DNA of 64,000 bases. Origin: a bacterium. GTDB taxonomy: Bacteria > Auribacterota > Auribacteria > Auribacterales > Auribacteraceae. The stretch spans positions 1 to 64,000 of the forward strand of contig JAHDNF010000005.1 in NCBI GenBank assembly GCA_018435605.1, read 5' to 3'. Positions 54,839 through 64,000 of the stretch are shown here, piece after piece. The position numbers were made by a program, and so were the translations under genes. The notes beneath the pieces are model-generated. The model searched no databases. It was not told the DNA's origin and was given only the letters and a program-made list of their open reading frames with translations. Each line of letters begins with the position of its first letter. Position 1 is the first letter of the stretch.

Positions 54839-55363
54839 TCAAAAAGAATACATTTGCGCCAGATCGAGTTTCCACGAACCGTCTTCCCTGATAAGCGGAA
54901 GTTTCGCGGTATGGCCTTCTTCGTCCTCGATATACAAAACAGCATTCCCGCCGTCGACTTCTCTTTTTATTACGACGGACGACTTAAAAAGGTCTCTGCT
55001 ATTATCCGCCATGGCGGCTTGGCGGCGTTGTTCGTTCTTTTGCATGGATATAAAAAACGACCGCCCGTCCAGCTCTAACATCTGCTGTTCTGTCATGCCC
55101 ATGGCGTCCAGCATTCTTTGCTGATTGGCTACAGGCAGGTTTTTGAAGCTGACCTGCATGAAACTCACCTGCTTGTCGAATTTTTCGCGGCTTGCGCTTG
55201 AAAGCATATTCCAGTAAGTATTCCAGTCGTTCTTAAGCACCGCCTTTTTGGTGATGGCAAACGCCTTATCGGGTGTATCAGCCTGTTTGGAACAGGATAC
55301 CGTAGCTATGCTTATCACCGCGCATAAAAAAACAATCAATGTTTTAGTAGCAGGGTTACGCAT
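54839..55363 (-). CDS. Lipoprotein of unknown function
   Basis: 174 residues; ATG at 55363 with AAAGGAG. Signal sequence with lipobox ATVSC (Cys about 24). The mature domain starts with a helical hairpin, TPDKAFAITKKAVLKNDWNT then YWNMLSSASREKFDKQV, and ends in a beta meander with WKLDLAQMYSF, similar to the NTF2-like fold of DUF4878-type proteins. It follows nifS by 14 bases, so it is co-transcribed, but no link to Fe-S assembly is evident. Confidence 0.8.
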   Translation of the reverse strand: MRNPATKTLIVFLCAVISIATVSCSKQADTPDKAFAITKKAVLKNDWNTYWNMLSSASREKFDKQVSFMQVSFKNLPVANQQRMLDAMGMTEQQMLELDGRSFFISMQKNEQRRQAAMADNSRDLFKSSVVIKREVDGGNAVLYIEDEEGHTAKLPLIREDGSWKLDLAQMYSF

Positions 55364-55377
55364 ATAAGTTACTCCTT

Positions 55378-56556
55378 TCAAGATGACAATTGAGACGCCT
55401 GTTCATGCCAAAACGGCGACATTTGGCGCAGGCGGTTGACAATGGGCGGCAACAACTCGATAACCTTGTCAATTTCCTGCTCCGTAGTGTAGCGCGACAA
55501 GCTGAACCGAATTGACCCGTGCGCCGCTGTAAACGGAACTCCCATGGCTCGAAGTACATGAGATGGTTCTATCGACCCGGATGTGCAGGCCGAGCCTGAC
55601 GACGCGCAGATGCGGTGCTCGTCGAGCAGAAGAAGTATGGCTTCCCCTTCAATGAACTCGAAGCTGATGTTTGTCGTGTTGGGCAATCTGGACAGTTTGT
55701 GGCCGTTTAACATTGACGACGATATTTTGGAAAGCAGTGTATTTTCCAGTTTGTCTCTAAGGCGGCGTACCTCGGTATTTTCGTGATTCATATATTTGGC
55801 GGCTATTTCGCAGGCAGTACCTAATCCCACGATAGACGCCACATTTTCCGTGCCGCCGCGCCGTCCGTCTTCCTGATGACCGCCGATAATGTACGGCTGA
55901 AACCTAGTTCCCTTTCGGATATACAGCACGCCTATTCCTTTAGGCGCGTGTAATTTATGGCCGGATAGCGACAGCATGTCCACAGGTATTTTATTCATAT
56001 CCACCGGCAGTTTGCCTACCGCCTGTACAGCATCGGTATGAAATAAAACCCCTTTGCTTTTGACTATCTGCGCGATCTGTTCTATAGGATAAACCACGCC
56101 GGTTTCATTGTTTGCGTACATAATGCTTACAACTGCCGTAGAGGGCGTCACGGAATCGGCCAGTTCGTCAAGGTCGATCATTCCTTCTCGGTCAACCGGC
56201 AGGAACGTAATGGCATATCCTTTACGGGAAAGATGTTTGCACATATTAAGTATGGCCGAATGTTCCACCCGAGTGGTAACTATATGTCGTTTTTCGGGAT
56301 AGGTTTCGAGCGCTGATACAAGGGCGGTGTTGTCGCTTTCAGTGCCGCAACTGGTGAAAATTATCTCTTCTGCGGATGCGTTTATCAGAGCCGCCACTTG
56401 GGAACGGGCTTTGTCCAGATCGCGTTTGAGTTTGCCGGCAAATGTGTACATACCGGACGGGTTGCCGTATTCGGATTTCAAATAAGGCAGAATGGATTCA
56501 AGTACCTGCGGATCTATTTCGGTTGTTGCGTTGTTATCCAGATATATGACGCTCAT
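55378..56556 (-). CDS. nifS: Cysteine desulfurase (NifS/IscS)
   Basis: 392 residues, PLP-dependent class V fold. YLDNNATTEIDPQVLESILP at the N-terminus, the His/Asp pairs TRVEHSAILNMC and FHTDAVQAVGKLP, PLP Lys in SLSGHKLHAPKGIGVLYIRK, RRGGTENVASIVGLG, and the catalytic Cys in ICASSGSACTSGSIEPSHVL. It supplies persulfide sulfur to the scaffold encoded just upstream; the stop of nifU and the start of nifS share one base. Confidence 0.96.
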   Translation of the reverse strand: MSVIYLDNNATTEIDPQVLESILPYLKSEYGNPSGMYTFAGKLKRDLDKARSQVAALINASAEEIIFTSCGTESDNTALVSALETYPEKRHIVTTRVEHSAILNMCKHLSRKGYAITFLPVDREGMIDLDELADSVTPSTAVVSIMYANNETGVVYPIEQIAQIVKSKGVLFHTDAVQAVGKLPVDMNKIPVDMLSLSGHKLHAPKGIGVLYIRKGTRFQPYIIGGHQEDGRRGGTENVASIVGLGTACEIAAKYMNHENTEVRRLRDKLENTLLSKISSSMLNGHKLSRLPNTTNISFEFIEGEAILLLLDEHRICASSGSACTSGSIEPSHVLRAMGVPFTAAHGSIRFSLSRYTTEQEIDKVIELLPPIVNRLRQMSPFWHEQASQLSS

Positions 56557-57410
56557 TATTTAACCTCCTCGACAAAAATGTCCTCGTCAACCAGTTCGCG
56601 CAGTTTGGATTCTACCGCGTGTTTCAAGGTGAACTGAGCTGTACGGCATCCCACACATGTTCCACGCAAAGCGACGAGCACTTTGTTGCCGACCACATCA
56701 ATAAGGTCGATTCCGCCTCCGTCAGCCTCCATTTGGGGACGTATTTCCTGTTCAATGGTTTTCTGAATCAACAGGATTTTTTCTATATTGGTCATAACTT
56801 TTTTCTGTCCGACAGGTTTTTCCGGTTCGACGCGAACGCCTCCGTGTACTTGCCGTATAATGTCTTCTATCTCAGGATGACACTGCCCGCAACCTCCGCC
56901 GGCCTTGCAGTAGTTTGTAACATCGCCGACCGTATGCAGATTATTTTCGCGGACAACCTTGGCTATTTGGCTGTCGGTTACCCCGAAACATTTGCACACA
57001 ATAACCCCTTCGAGTTCAGTATGGTCTTCGGGAATTTCTTCGCCGAAATACTGGGCGAGAGCTTTTTCCAACGCCTCCTGCCCCATGACTGAGCAGTGCA
57101 TTTTTTCTTTCGGAAGTCCGCCGAGGCGTTCGGCAATATCCTGATTGGTTATTTTGCGCGCCTGTTCGATCGTCTTGCCGATCAGCAGTTCGGTCAATAC
57201 CGACGACGACGCTATGGCGCTGGCGCATCCGAATGTTTTGAATTTGGCGTCGGTGATTATATTGGTTTTCTTATCGATCTTCAACATCAGGGTAAGCGCG
57301 TCGCCGCATGCCATGTTGCCCACTTCGGCATAGGCGTCGGGGTTTTCCATATCGCCCACGTTGCGCGGATTGAGAAAATGGTCGTAAACTTTTTTGGTAT
57401 AATCCCACAT
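56556..57410 (-). CDS. nifU: Three-domain NifU Fe-S scaffold
   Basis: 284 residues. An IscU-like domain (1-125) has three Cys: one in NMACGDALTL, one in TFGCASAIASSS and one in EKMHCSVMG. A BFD-like [2Fe-2S] middle (about 135-185) has VCKCFGVTD and GGGCGQCHPEIED. The C-terminal Nfu domain (about 210-284) has GTCVGCRTAQFTL. Full-length NifU of this kind occurs with nitrogenase and also as the general scaffold in anaerobes such as epsilonproteobacteria. No nif structural genes are here, so a housekeeping role is more likely. Confidence 0.96.
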   Translation of the reverse strand: MWDYTKKVYDHFLNPRNVGDMENPDAYAEVGNMACGDALTLMLKIDKKTNIITDAKFKTFGCASAIASSSVLTELLIGKTIEQARKITNQDIAERLGGLPKEKMHCSVMGQEALEKALAQYFGEEIPEDHTELEGVIVCKCFGVTDSQIAKVVRENNLHTVGDVTNYCKAGGGCGQCHPEIEDIIRQVHGGVRVEPEKPVGQKKVMTNIEKILLIQKTIEQEIRPQMEADGGGIDLIDVVGNKVLVALRGTCVGCRTAQFTLKHAVESKLRELVDEDIFVEEVK

Positions 57411-57434
57411 AGGATGAATCCTCCTTTGAGCTCC

Positions 57435-59660
57435 TCAGCGGAACGATTTTATCAGCTTGTATGCCATATATAGTAACCATAAAATAATAGCCGAACCAAG
57501 CAATTTTATTATCCGTTTTTTGAGCAGTAGCTTTTTATGGCGTATAACAAGCTCGTCATCACGGATTTTTTGCGGATCTGTAGATTTAATTTGATCTTTT
57601 TTTACAGGCGCCGGTTTTTTTTCTGCTGAAGTTTTTTCGCTGGCAGAGTTTGTTTGTTCTTTAATGGCATCCGGTTTCTTTTCGAACGCTTGATCGGATG
57701 ATTGATCCGCCGGAGCGCTATCGGCAAGGGGTTGATCGTTATCCGGCTCCGGTTTGCGCGAGTCGGTTCGGTCGCTGATCAGGTCGCCGGATACCTCCTG
57801 AGCGGTGTAATAATTGTGTATTTCCGATATAGCGACAGGGCCTATTACAGAAAACACTTTTTCAAACAGCGAGTCGTCGGTATAATTTTCTATGTGGAGA
57901 GATTGTATATTGTGTTTTTTAATAACCGCAGGTTCGCTGTCGGCGGTCAGATCGGCATACACCGACACTTCCTGCTGTCTGTCGGACAGTATTATCATGC
58001 CGTAATAGCGTTTCGCGTCAGTGGTTATGATCGTATCTTTGTTTATATACGCAGGATATGTTTTGCCGGTCGTCTTGTCGGTTATCTCTATATACCAGCG
58101 TCCGGGGTCGGCGTGGGAATCGCCTTCTTTCAGCCATATTGTCTTGGCCTGTTCCGCGATAACCGTTAGATAATGTGCGTTCTGATCTTTGGTTACGTTC
58201 AGGGTGCGGTCGAAATAAGATATTGTACGTGTCTCGTTGCCGGTTACCCTAAACCCGCCGATAGACTCGTTTACTCCGAGGAAATAGGAACGTTTTTTGT
58301 AGTTTATCTGGTTCATGTACTTTGAATCGCCCAGCACATTGAACCCCATGAAGGTCAACGGAAACTCCGAGGAGGCGACAGACCCTACGCCTAGTATAAA
58401 CTCCGGCAGGCGAGCCAGATGAACCAAAGCGTTGTGAGCTTTCATGGAGGCGGTATCTGCAGGGTAAGCGTTGATAATAGCTGACAGTTCGGATACGGCG
58501 GTAAGAAGTCTGCCTCGTTCAATGCAGGTCAAAGCGTATTCCAGAAGCCGTTCCGCAAGTGTCGTGCCGGCGACATGGCTTTCTATTTGTATGTAAAGTT
58601 TAGAATACTCCGGCGTGTCCCTGTCGATTAACGATTGTTTGAGTAGCCACAAGTAAAACCCCACTGCTTCGAGCCACTGTTTTTCTTCTACAAAATATCG
58701 GAGTTTTGCCAGATTGCGGTCGCTACCGGCGTCAGCGACAGCATTTTCATAGGACGTTTCAAGAATGGTTTGCGTATCGGCTACGTACCGGTACTGTTTT
58801 TGCGCCACGGCATCGTCTTCAAAGGCTATTTGTCTGACTGTTTCTCCGGCAGGCGCCGTTAGCGTTACCCTTCCCTGCATGGATTCGTCGATAATTCCTG
58901 ACAACTGATACCCGCGCCGGGTTAACAGACTGTCGAAAAAAATATGGGCTGTACATATTTTTTTAAGCGGAAAATATACCAGTTGCGCGGAAAAATAATG
59001 GTATTCGTTCTCGCTGTGTTTTTCCTTTAGACGGTACGGCAAGTTCTCCAGCGAAGTAAGTCCGACACCGCGCAAGGGATCGTAGTCGGTTATTTGATAA
59101 CACAATATCCGGTCGCCGGTTTGCAGGTTATAATCCGCGCCGTCGTAAGAAAACCTATGTACGATTGCTCCGCCGTCCAAATCCGTTCCGTTGTATACAA
59201 TTTGCGCATCAGGATTTTCTATTCGGGACACTTTATAGCGCATGGATACCGAATCGAACACTGATCCCAGTAATTGCTGGATTGATGTAAACTGGCTTTT
59301 TTCAGGATACAAACGTAAAAAACGAATGGCGCGTTCTACGGTTTGATATGTGGGAGCGGTTTTAAGCCCGTCGGTAATCCGCTGACTGGATAAATTCGGT
59401 ATAAAAATTGTGCCAAGCGACTGCATAAGTTGGTCTATACCCGCTTGCGCTGTTACGCTGGCCGTGCTGTCGGGATAGCGGGCTATGATTTGGTTGTAGT
59501 ATATCATAGCTTTGGCGAAATCGCCTTCGTCAAACAGATGATTGGCTTTTGCCAGCAGTACCTCCTGCGCGTCCTGATCGGACTGCGTAGCGTCTTGAGC
59601 GCATAGAGTCATTGCCGTTAGCAACAGTATACATAAAGATTGTAAGCATAGTTTGTGCAT
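57435..59660 (-). CDS. Exported TPR-containing membrane protein
   Basis: About 741 residues. Signal peptide from the ATG at 59660 (MHKLCLQSLCILLLTAMTL); no good ribosome site is seen, so the start is uncertain. TPR-like repeats near 30-75 (LLAKANHLFDEGDFAKAMIY then YNQIIARYPDS) and again around 320-420 (LLEYALTCIERGRLLTAVSE). A beta-rich middle contains a LysM-unlike, DUF-type region around GDSHADPGRWYIEITDKTTG. A charged linker (about 630-700; Asp/Pro/Lys/Ser) leads to a C-terminal membrane helix (about 718-738). Most of the protein would be periplasmic. I do not recognise the family. Confidence 0.7.
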   Translation of the reverse strand: MHKLCLQSLCILLLTAMTLCAQDATQSDQDAQEVLLAKANHLFDEGDFAKAMIYYNQIIARYPDSTASVTAQAGIDQLMQSLGTIFIPNLSSQRITDGLKTAPTYQTVERAIRFLRLYPEKSQFTSIQQLLGSVFDSVSMRYKVSRIENPDAQIVYNGTDLDGGAIVHRFSYDGADYNLQTGDRILCYQITDYDPLRGVGLTSLENLPYRLKEKHSENEYHYFSAQLVYFPLKKICTAHIFFDSLLTRRGYQLSGIIDESMQGRVTLTAPAGETVRQIAFEDDAVAQKQYRYVADTQTILETSYENAVADAGSDRNLAKLRYFVEEKQWLEAVGFYLWLLKQSLIDRDTPEYSKLYIQIESHVAGTTLAERLLEYALTCIERGRLLTAVSELSAIINAYPADTASMKAHNALVHLARLPEFILGVGSVASSEFPLTFMGFNVLGDSKYMNQINYKKRSYFLGVNESIGGFRVTGNETRTISYFDRTLNVTKDQNAHYLTVIAEQAKTIWLKEGDSHADPGRWYIEITDKTTGKTYPAYINKDTIITTDAKRYYGMIILSDRQQEVSVYADLTADSEPAVIKKHNIQSLHIENYTDDSLFEKVFSVIGPVAISEIHNYYTAQEVSGDLISDRTDSRKPEPDNDQPLADSAPADQSSDQAFEKKPDAIKEQTNSASEKTSAEKKPAPVKKDQIKSTDPQKIRDDELVIRHKKLLLKKRIIKLLGSAIILWLLYMAYKLIKSFR

Positions 59661-59813
59661 CGAACACCGGTCGGCTGACACTGTCGTATGTTGAGTTTGT
59701 TATGCCGCAGTAAACACGTAAAGCATATCAAACCGGACAGGCATGTTGCAACTCAATTATATCCAGAGTACGCATTGGCGCTGTTTTTTTACAGTATACG
59801 GGTTGGCGGGCGG

Positions 59814-61187
59814 TTATTCAACCGAACCTAAAAGATCGGACGCGAGCTTGCGGGCGAAACGGCTCAGGTATGGGTCTCTTGCGCCCATAACCACAACGGT
59901 TTCTCCCTGAGTAATATGCGGTTTAATCATATCCGCTACGGTTTCCATAGACTCGACATATACTGCATTCATTCCGGATTTCTGAAGATCGGCGACCAAG
60001 TCGGATGCGTGAATCGAGCGGTCTGCTGTTCCTCCGGCGTCAAAGATATCAAGAAAAAAGATCATGTCCGACGCGGATAAAGCATTGCAGATGGACTCCA
60101 CCAGCTTCTTGCGTAGCATTAACATAGGCCCGAACCCGTGCGGCCTGAAAATCAGATAAAGCCGCATGCATGTTTGTTTTAAAGTATTCAAAGCCGCGTA
60201 CATTTTTTCCGGATTATGGGAAAAATCGTCGTAGATGTGTATGTCGTTTTTCTTGGCTACCAGTTCCAGACGGCGGTGCATACCGTTGAATTTTTCCATG
60301 CCGTCGCGGATTGCCTGAGCGTCTATACCCATATTATCAAGCAAAGCAATAGCGGATAATGCGTTGTAGCAGTTATGAAGCCCCTGTACACGCAAATGGT
60401 AAGACAGTCCTTTGCATTCAAAGTATACGCCCTGACGGGTAAGGCTGATTTTCTCGGCAAAATAGTCCGCGGGGTTGTGTATGCCGAAAGTAACGATATT
60501 TTTATCTTTAATGCGGGTTTTAAGTTGCATGCTCGACAAACAGTCTGCGTTCATCACCAATGTGTCGGCGCATTGATTGGCGAATTTCTCGAAAATATCC
60601 AGCAATTCGCCAAGTCCTTTATGATCCAGCGATACGTTGCTTATCACCGCGGATTGCGAATGGTACAACACAGGGCTTCCGTCGCTTTCGTCGATTTCTG
60701 CTATCATGACCACATCATCGCCATCCAAACACGGCGATTTCAACGGCAGTTCATCGCATATATCGTCCCCGCAATAATATGTATGCGGATAATTTACATG
60801 GCGAAGCACTGTGGTAACCATACCGGTGATCGTTGTTTTACCGCTGGTTCCGGTAATGCCGTATCCTTTATGGGAATCGAAAAAATCAGCCAGCAGTTGC
60901 GAACGGGTTATAATCGGAATACCCATTGAAACAGCCTTTTTCAGGTCTGGGTTATCTCTTTCGATAGCCGCCGATATGACTACCGTGGTGACCGCCTCGG
61001 TAATCCCGCTACCGTCCTGCGGATATATGGGAATATTTTTCAAAGCAAGCCGTTCTAGCATAGGGTGGTTTTGCTGGTCTGGATAAAACCGGTCCGACCC
61101 GCTGACCGGTATGCCCAGCTTGGTGAAAAGTAGCGCCAGCCGGCTCATTCCAGTGCCTGCGATCCCGACAAAATAATAGTTTTCCAT
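59814..61187 (-). CDS. Mur ligase family protein (MurC/Mpl-like)
   Basis: 457 residues with the three Mur domains. N-terminal UDP-binding GIAGTGMSRLALLFTKLG and GSDRF; central ATP domain with the P-loop ITGTSGKTTITGMV and the segment VVMIAEIDESDGS; C-terminal domain with GMHRRLELVAKKNDIHIYDD followed by Phe-Ser-His-Asn-Pro, the MurC/Mpl signature. It most likely joins L-Ala (MurC) or a peptide (Mpl) to UDP-MurNAc. The length lies between the two and no other mur gene is near, so it stands outside the usual dcw cluster. Confidence 0.85.
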   Translation of the reverse strand: MENYYFVGIAGTGMSRLALLFTKLGIPVSGSDRFYPDQQNHPMLERLALKNIPIYPQDGSGITEAVTTVVISAAIERDNPDLKKAVSMGIPIITRSQLLADFFDSHKGYGITGTSGKTTITGMVTTVLRHVNYPHTYYCGDDICDELPLKSPCLDGDDVVMIAEIDESDGSPVLYHSQSAVISNVSLDHKGLGELLDIFEKFANQCADTLVMNADCLSSMQLKTRIKDKNIVTFGIHNPADYFAEKISLTRQGVYFECKGLSYHLRVQGLHNCYNALSAIALLDNMGIDAQAIRDGMEKFNGMHRRLELVAKKNDIHIYDDFSHNPEKMYAALNTLKQTCMRLYLIFRPHGFGPMLMLRKKLVESICNALSASDMIFFLDIFDAGGTADRSIHASDLVADLQKSGMNAVYVESMETVADMIKPHITQGETVVVMGARDPYLSRFARKLASDLLGSVE

Positions 61188-61379
61188 ATTCCACCCCTTT
61201 GTTTGTAGCGCAGATGCACTGCGTTTTATACTCCGCCGGTATTGTGAATAAATTTTGACGAAATGTAAAGATGTTTTTGCCTGCTGGCAAATCTTAAAAC
61301 CGTTTGCCTGCCATATTCTTCATTACATAACGCTATTTGTGTATTCCGTCGTAACCGGTCTTTTTAACAATCCGTTACG

Positions 61380-61408
61380 TTGCTAAAAAATTATTATTAT
61401 GCTATAAT
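61380..61408 (+). promoter_or_regulatory. Candidate promoter of the giant ORF
   Basis: TTGCTA (61380-61385), exactly 17 bases, then a perfect TATAAT (61403-61408); the start codon is about 50 bases on. The site lies in the 272-bp divergent gap. Confidence 0.6.
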
Positions 61409-61459
61409 TACGCTAATATTTTTTGAAAAAAACTAAAATAACATTAAGAAGGAATATTT

Positions 61460-64000
61460 ATGATTCAAAAAAAGTTGCTTATAAAAACTCTTCTTGTAAC
61501 CGCTTTAATTTCTGCGACTTTACCGTTATTCGCCAGCAAACAGGTTGACGAGGCTTTGCGTATTTTCGTTCCCGGACAAATAGGATTTTCCATACCCGAC
61601 CATATCGGCAAAGTGGAAGATGTATCTTACGGAACTCTCGGCAAAACCGTGATTCTAGTCCGCGACGTCCATTCACATTATAGCGCTCAAAAAAGTATAG
61701 CCGACATTTTACGCTATCTCAACACTAATTACGGCGTAGATAGTTGCTTTGTAGAAGGTTTTTCAGGCGTTATGGATTTGACTCCGTTTACCCGCTATCC
61801 TGACGATTCCGTGCGCACGGATGTATCCGAAAAATATCTGCAAAACAGCAAAATTACAGGCGAGGAGTATTTTAATATAGCGGTGCCCGGAGCTATGACC
61901 ATATACGGGTTGGAAGACGAAGACCTGTACGAGAAGAATCTCGATGTTTTCCGGAAAATTCTGATCGAAAACTCTGAGCTTTACGAATACCTTGAGACAC
62001 TGCGGGTATCTGTAATCGAATCGGCGCTGTCGCAAGACGAACGGCATCTTTTGCAGTCATGGACTGATTATGTATCCCTGACCGGCGATGCGGACACTTT
62101 CATTAAAGCTCTCGACGGTTTGGGTGCGGATACCGGCGCCTGCGCGGAAAAATATCCGCAAATTGCGTGTTACAAAAGAATGTCGCAAATAAAAAACACG
62201 ATTGATATGAATAGTTTCCAGCGTGAGCACGCGGCAATACTATCCATTCTTCAATCGGACATGCCTGCGTTTGTTGTGTCGTCGTTCAAGTTGTTGACCG
62301 GCCAGTTCCTAACCGGCCGGTTGCCTGAAAGGTCGTTTTTTAATGTGATGGCCGAACTGACCGCAGACCCTGCACGCGCAATCACAGAGGATAAATACCC
62401 CAATTTTTACCGTTATATGGAGTTTATCGAGCTGAGCCTTAAACTCAACGCCGGCATTCTCACCCGTGAGATGTACTCTTTCGGTATCGATTCGCTATCA
62501 GCAGGCTTGTGCGGCGAACAGTGCGTTGCGAAATTCAAAGCGATATACAATATAGTTTATCTCAGCCGGATTCTGCGGTGTGAACTGACCCCTGATGAGG
62601 CTAAAGAACTTTGCGAGATACCTGACGAAAACCTGCACGTCCTTAGCGACTTTTTATTGTCCGTGAAAATACCCGGCGTACAGCCTCTGCCAGCGGAGAT
62701 TATCGACAATACTATGAGGCAATGCAAGGAGCATTACGTCATAGCGTTCGAGCGTGATTCAGCCATGGCGCAACGTATTATGTCAACCGCCCGCGATGGA
62801 ATTTCCATCTGCATAGCCGGCGGGTTTCACACTACCGGCATGCGCCGACTGCTAAACGACAACGGATACACCACGGTGGTAATAGCTCCGTCAATGGGCA
62901 ACAGCATTGAAAACGGCGATATTTACCGTTCGATCATGCTAAACAAACTGGATTCTTTCGAAACGTTGTTCGCGCGGGAAACATCTACATTGCGTCAAGC
63001 GGCTCTGGTTTGGCGTCACGAACATCAGATGGGGATGCAGTTGGAGCTTCTGCTTCAGTCAATAAACCGGATAACCGATCCAGCGCTACTTAAACCTGTA
63101 TTGTCAAGGCTGGTAGTTGAATCGCAAACGCAGACATCCCAGACAGAGGAACTTCTTGACTCTGCTGTGTTGTATGAACACGAAGGCGTAATATATATAG
63201 ACCTGCCAAGTTACTCGGCTACGTTAAAAGTAGTTCCTTCCGGAAAAAATAAATCGCCGCTTGTCGAATTGATCGAAGGCGTCCGGCAAAGGGTTGAACT
63301 GCAAGCCAGCCGTATCGATCTGAAACCTGTTAAACAGGCTCTGGGAATATCCGTTGCGCCGGCCAATTCCGAAATCGACCCGCAGAAATTCGCGCTGGAG
63401 TTGTACGAATCGATTCCCATATACGACGCCGGCGATTATACACGGTTTTTGTACAGCATGAAACGGGCATTAAGCCACGAACGCCTGCAGGATGATTTTC
63501 TCAGAATTATGATTTTCGAAGCCGCTTTGGATTACGTAGGTTACAAACAGCCGGACGAGTTGACTCAACAGGAACTGGCGGAGCGGTTTGCCGAGGCTGA
63601 ATCGTTTCTTAAGTTTATTTACAAAAAAGATTTTCATAGAGAAAATTTCGTAAAATTCTTGGCCAACTACAACAAAGTCAATATCAGATACAGCAATTAC
63701 CTTATGCCGCTGTATATAAGCGCGTACAACGTAATTACCAACCGCGCCCTGACCAGCAGAGACCTGATCAGGTCGAATCATTCGTTGTTTCATAATGCTG
63801 AAACGGTTACGTCTCATCCATGGTACGGCATGACTCAGGCGAAAACGCTGGATGAATCCGTAAAATCCAAACTTGTTCCTGAACCTTTAGCCGGCGAACT
63901 GCTACCGGACGGAAAACGAAGGCTTAGGGTACTTCTGATAGGAGCGCAGGAGAACGCCGGAGATAAATCGCCCGGCAAATTGCTTCGCAGTTTCATAAAC
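61460..64000 (+). CDS. Start of a very long exported protein with TraB/ChaN-like domain (runs off the right edge)
   Basis: 847 codons without a stop up to the window edge; AAGGA precedes the ATG at 61460. Signal peptide cleaved near LFASK. Residues about 60-480 fit a TIKI/TraB/ChaN/EreA-like hydrolase fold: VILVRDVHSHYSAQKSIADI (metal or catalytic Asp-Val-His), CFVEGFSG (Glu), and late ICIAGGFHTTGMRRLLNDNG (His). A helical insert separates the halves. Residues 490-810 are helical and unassigned; a new domain seems to begin at KRRLRVLLIGAQENAGDKSP. In my experience this opening domain occurs in giant Omnitrophota proteins. Exact function unknown. Confidence 0.8.
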   Translation, partial: MIQKKLLIKTLLVTALISATLPLFASKQVDEALRIFVPGQIGFSIPDHIGKVEDVSYGTLGKTVILVRDVHSHYSAQKSIADILRYLNTNYGVDSCFVEGFSGVMDLTPFTRYPDDSVRTDVSEKYLQNSKITGEEYFNIAVPGAMTIYGLEDEDLYEKNLDVFRKILIENSELYEYLETLRVSVIESALSQDERHLLQSWTDYVSLTGDADTFIKALDGLGADTGACAEKYPQIACYKRMSQIKNTIDMNSFQREHAAILSILQSDMPAFVVSSFKLLTGQFLTGRLPERSFFNVMAELTADPARAITEDKYPNFYRYMEFIELSLKLNAGILTREMYSFGIDSLSAGLCGEQCVAKFKAIYNIVYLSRILRCELTPDEAKELCEIPDENLHVLSDFLLSVKIPGVQPLPAEIIDNTMRQCKEHYVIAFERDSAMAQRIMSTARDGISICIAGGFHTTGMRRLLNDNGYTTVVIAPSMGNSIENGDIYRSIMLNKLDSFETLFARETSTLRQAALVWRHEHQMGMQLELLLQSINRITDPALLKPVLSRLVVESQTQTSQTEELLDSAVLYEHEGVIYIDLPSYSATLKVVPSGKNKSPLVELIEGVRQRVELQASRIDLKPVKQALGISVAPANSEIDPQKFALELYESIPIYDAGDYTRFLYSMKRALSHERLQDDFLRIMIFEAALDYVGYKQPDELTQQELAERFAEAESFLKFIYKKDFHRENFVKFLANYNKVNIRYSNYLMPLYISAYNVITNRALTSRDLIRSNHSLFHNAETVTSHPWYGMTQAKTLDESVKSKLVPEPLAGELLPDGKRRLRVLLIGAQENAGDKSPGKLLRSFIN

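Noticed and set aside
56556-57410. Evidence for nitrogen fixation
   Set aside because: Full-length NifU and NifS also serve general Fe-S assembly in anaerobes, and no nifHDK or other nif gene is nearby.

Overview
The window looks like a chromosomal segment of an uncultured, Gram-negative, probably anaerobic bacterium. An outer membrane is indicated by an Mla/MCE lipid-transport operon, a Kdo transferase (KdtA/WaaA), several lipobox proteins and two CsgG-type outer-membrane proteins. Four proteins end in PEP-CTERM-like tails. The right edge carries a very long secreted ORF whose first domain (Asp-Val-His and Gly-Gly-Phe-His-Thr motifs) I associate with the giant proteins of Omnitrophota (former OP3). 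Omnitrophota is therefore my best guess, but it is inference; no rRNA or ribosomal protein gene is present to test it.

Layout. 1-628: 3' end of an acidic repeat protein with a 96-bp tandem repeat. 633-7634 (minus): one tight operon of RsbU-like phosphatase, RsbW-like kinase, STAS protein, MlaE, MlaF, MlaD, a degenerate nucleotidyltransferase, a TPM protein and LemA. 7745-12078 (minus): two tandem alkaline-phosphatase-superfamily phosphodiesterases and a small protein. 12294-16330: TypA/BipA, a GT-C-like membrane protein and a MerR regulator. 16751-18827: three tandem secreted paralogs, then tRNA-Thr(CGT). 19195-26318: CPA2 antiporter fused to a PTS EIIA domain, MgtC, a PEP-CTERM protein, and Dus, Maf and Nfo. 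26626-35287: a soluble Cache-like sensor plus chemoreceptor, a large hybrid kinase, MscS, a lipoprotein and an AEC transporter.

35504-39788 is an accessory, AT-richer patch. It holds three PEP-CTERM-like genes, a fossil of a DNRLRE gene, four copies of a short GGCGYTGTCCC repeat and a perfect 36-bp palindrome. 39789-41156 is a B12-binding radical SAM protein. 41481-47450 is the most unusual locus. It is a co-directional run of LPP20-like proteins (one with three internal repeats), three tiny lipoproteins sharing a Cys-x-Tyr-His start, a FlgT-like protein, two CsgG-like paralogs and a last small lipoprotein. No curlin, CsgE/F or flagellar gene accompanies it. It looks like an envelope assembly or secretion module.

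47463-61187 is mostly housekeeping: GT2, PtsN-type EIIA, KdtA, XerC/D, TopA, DprA, a lipoprotein, NifS, NifU, a TPR membrane protein and a MurC-like ligase. A promoter-preceded giant ORF starts at 61460 and runs off the right edge. Themes across the window are envelope building (lipids, LPS, lipoproteins, exported proteins) and signalling (partner switching, PTS-Ntr-like EIIA domains, chemoreceptor, hybrid kinase).
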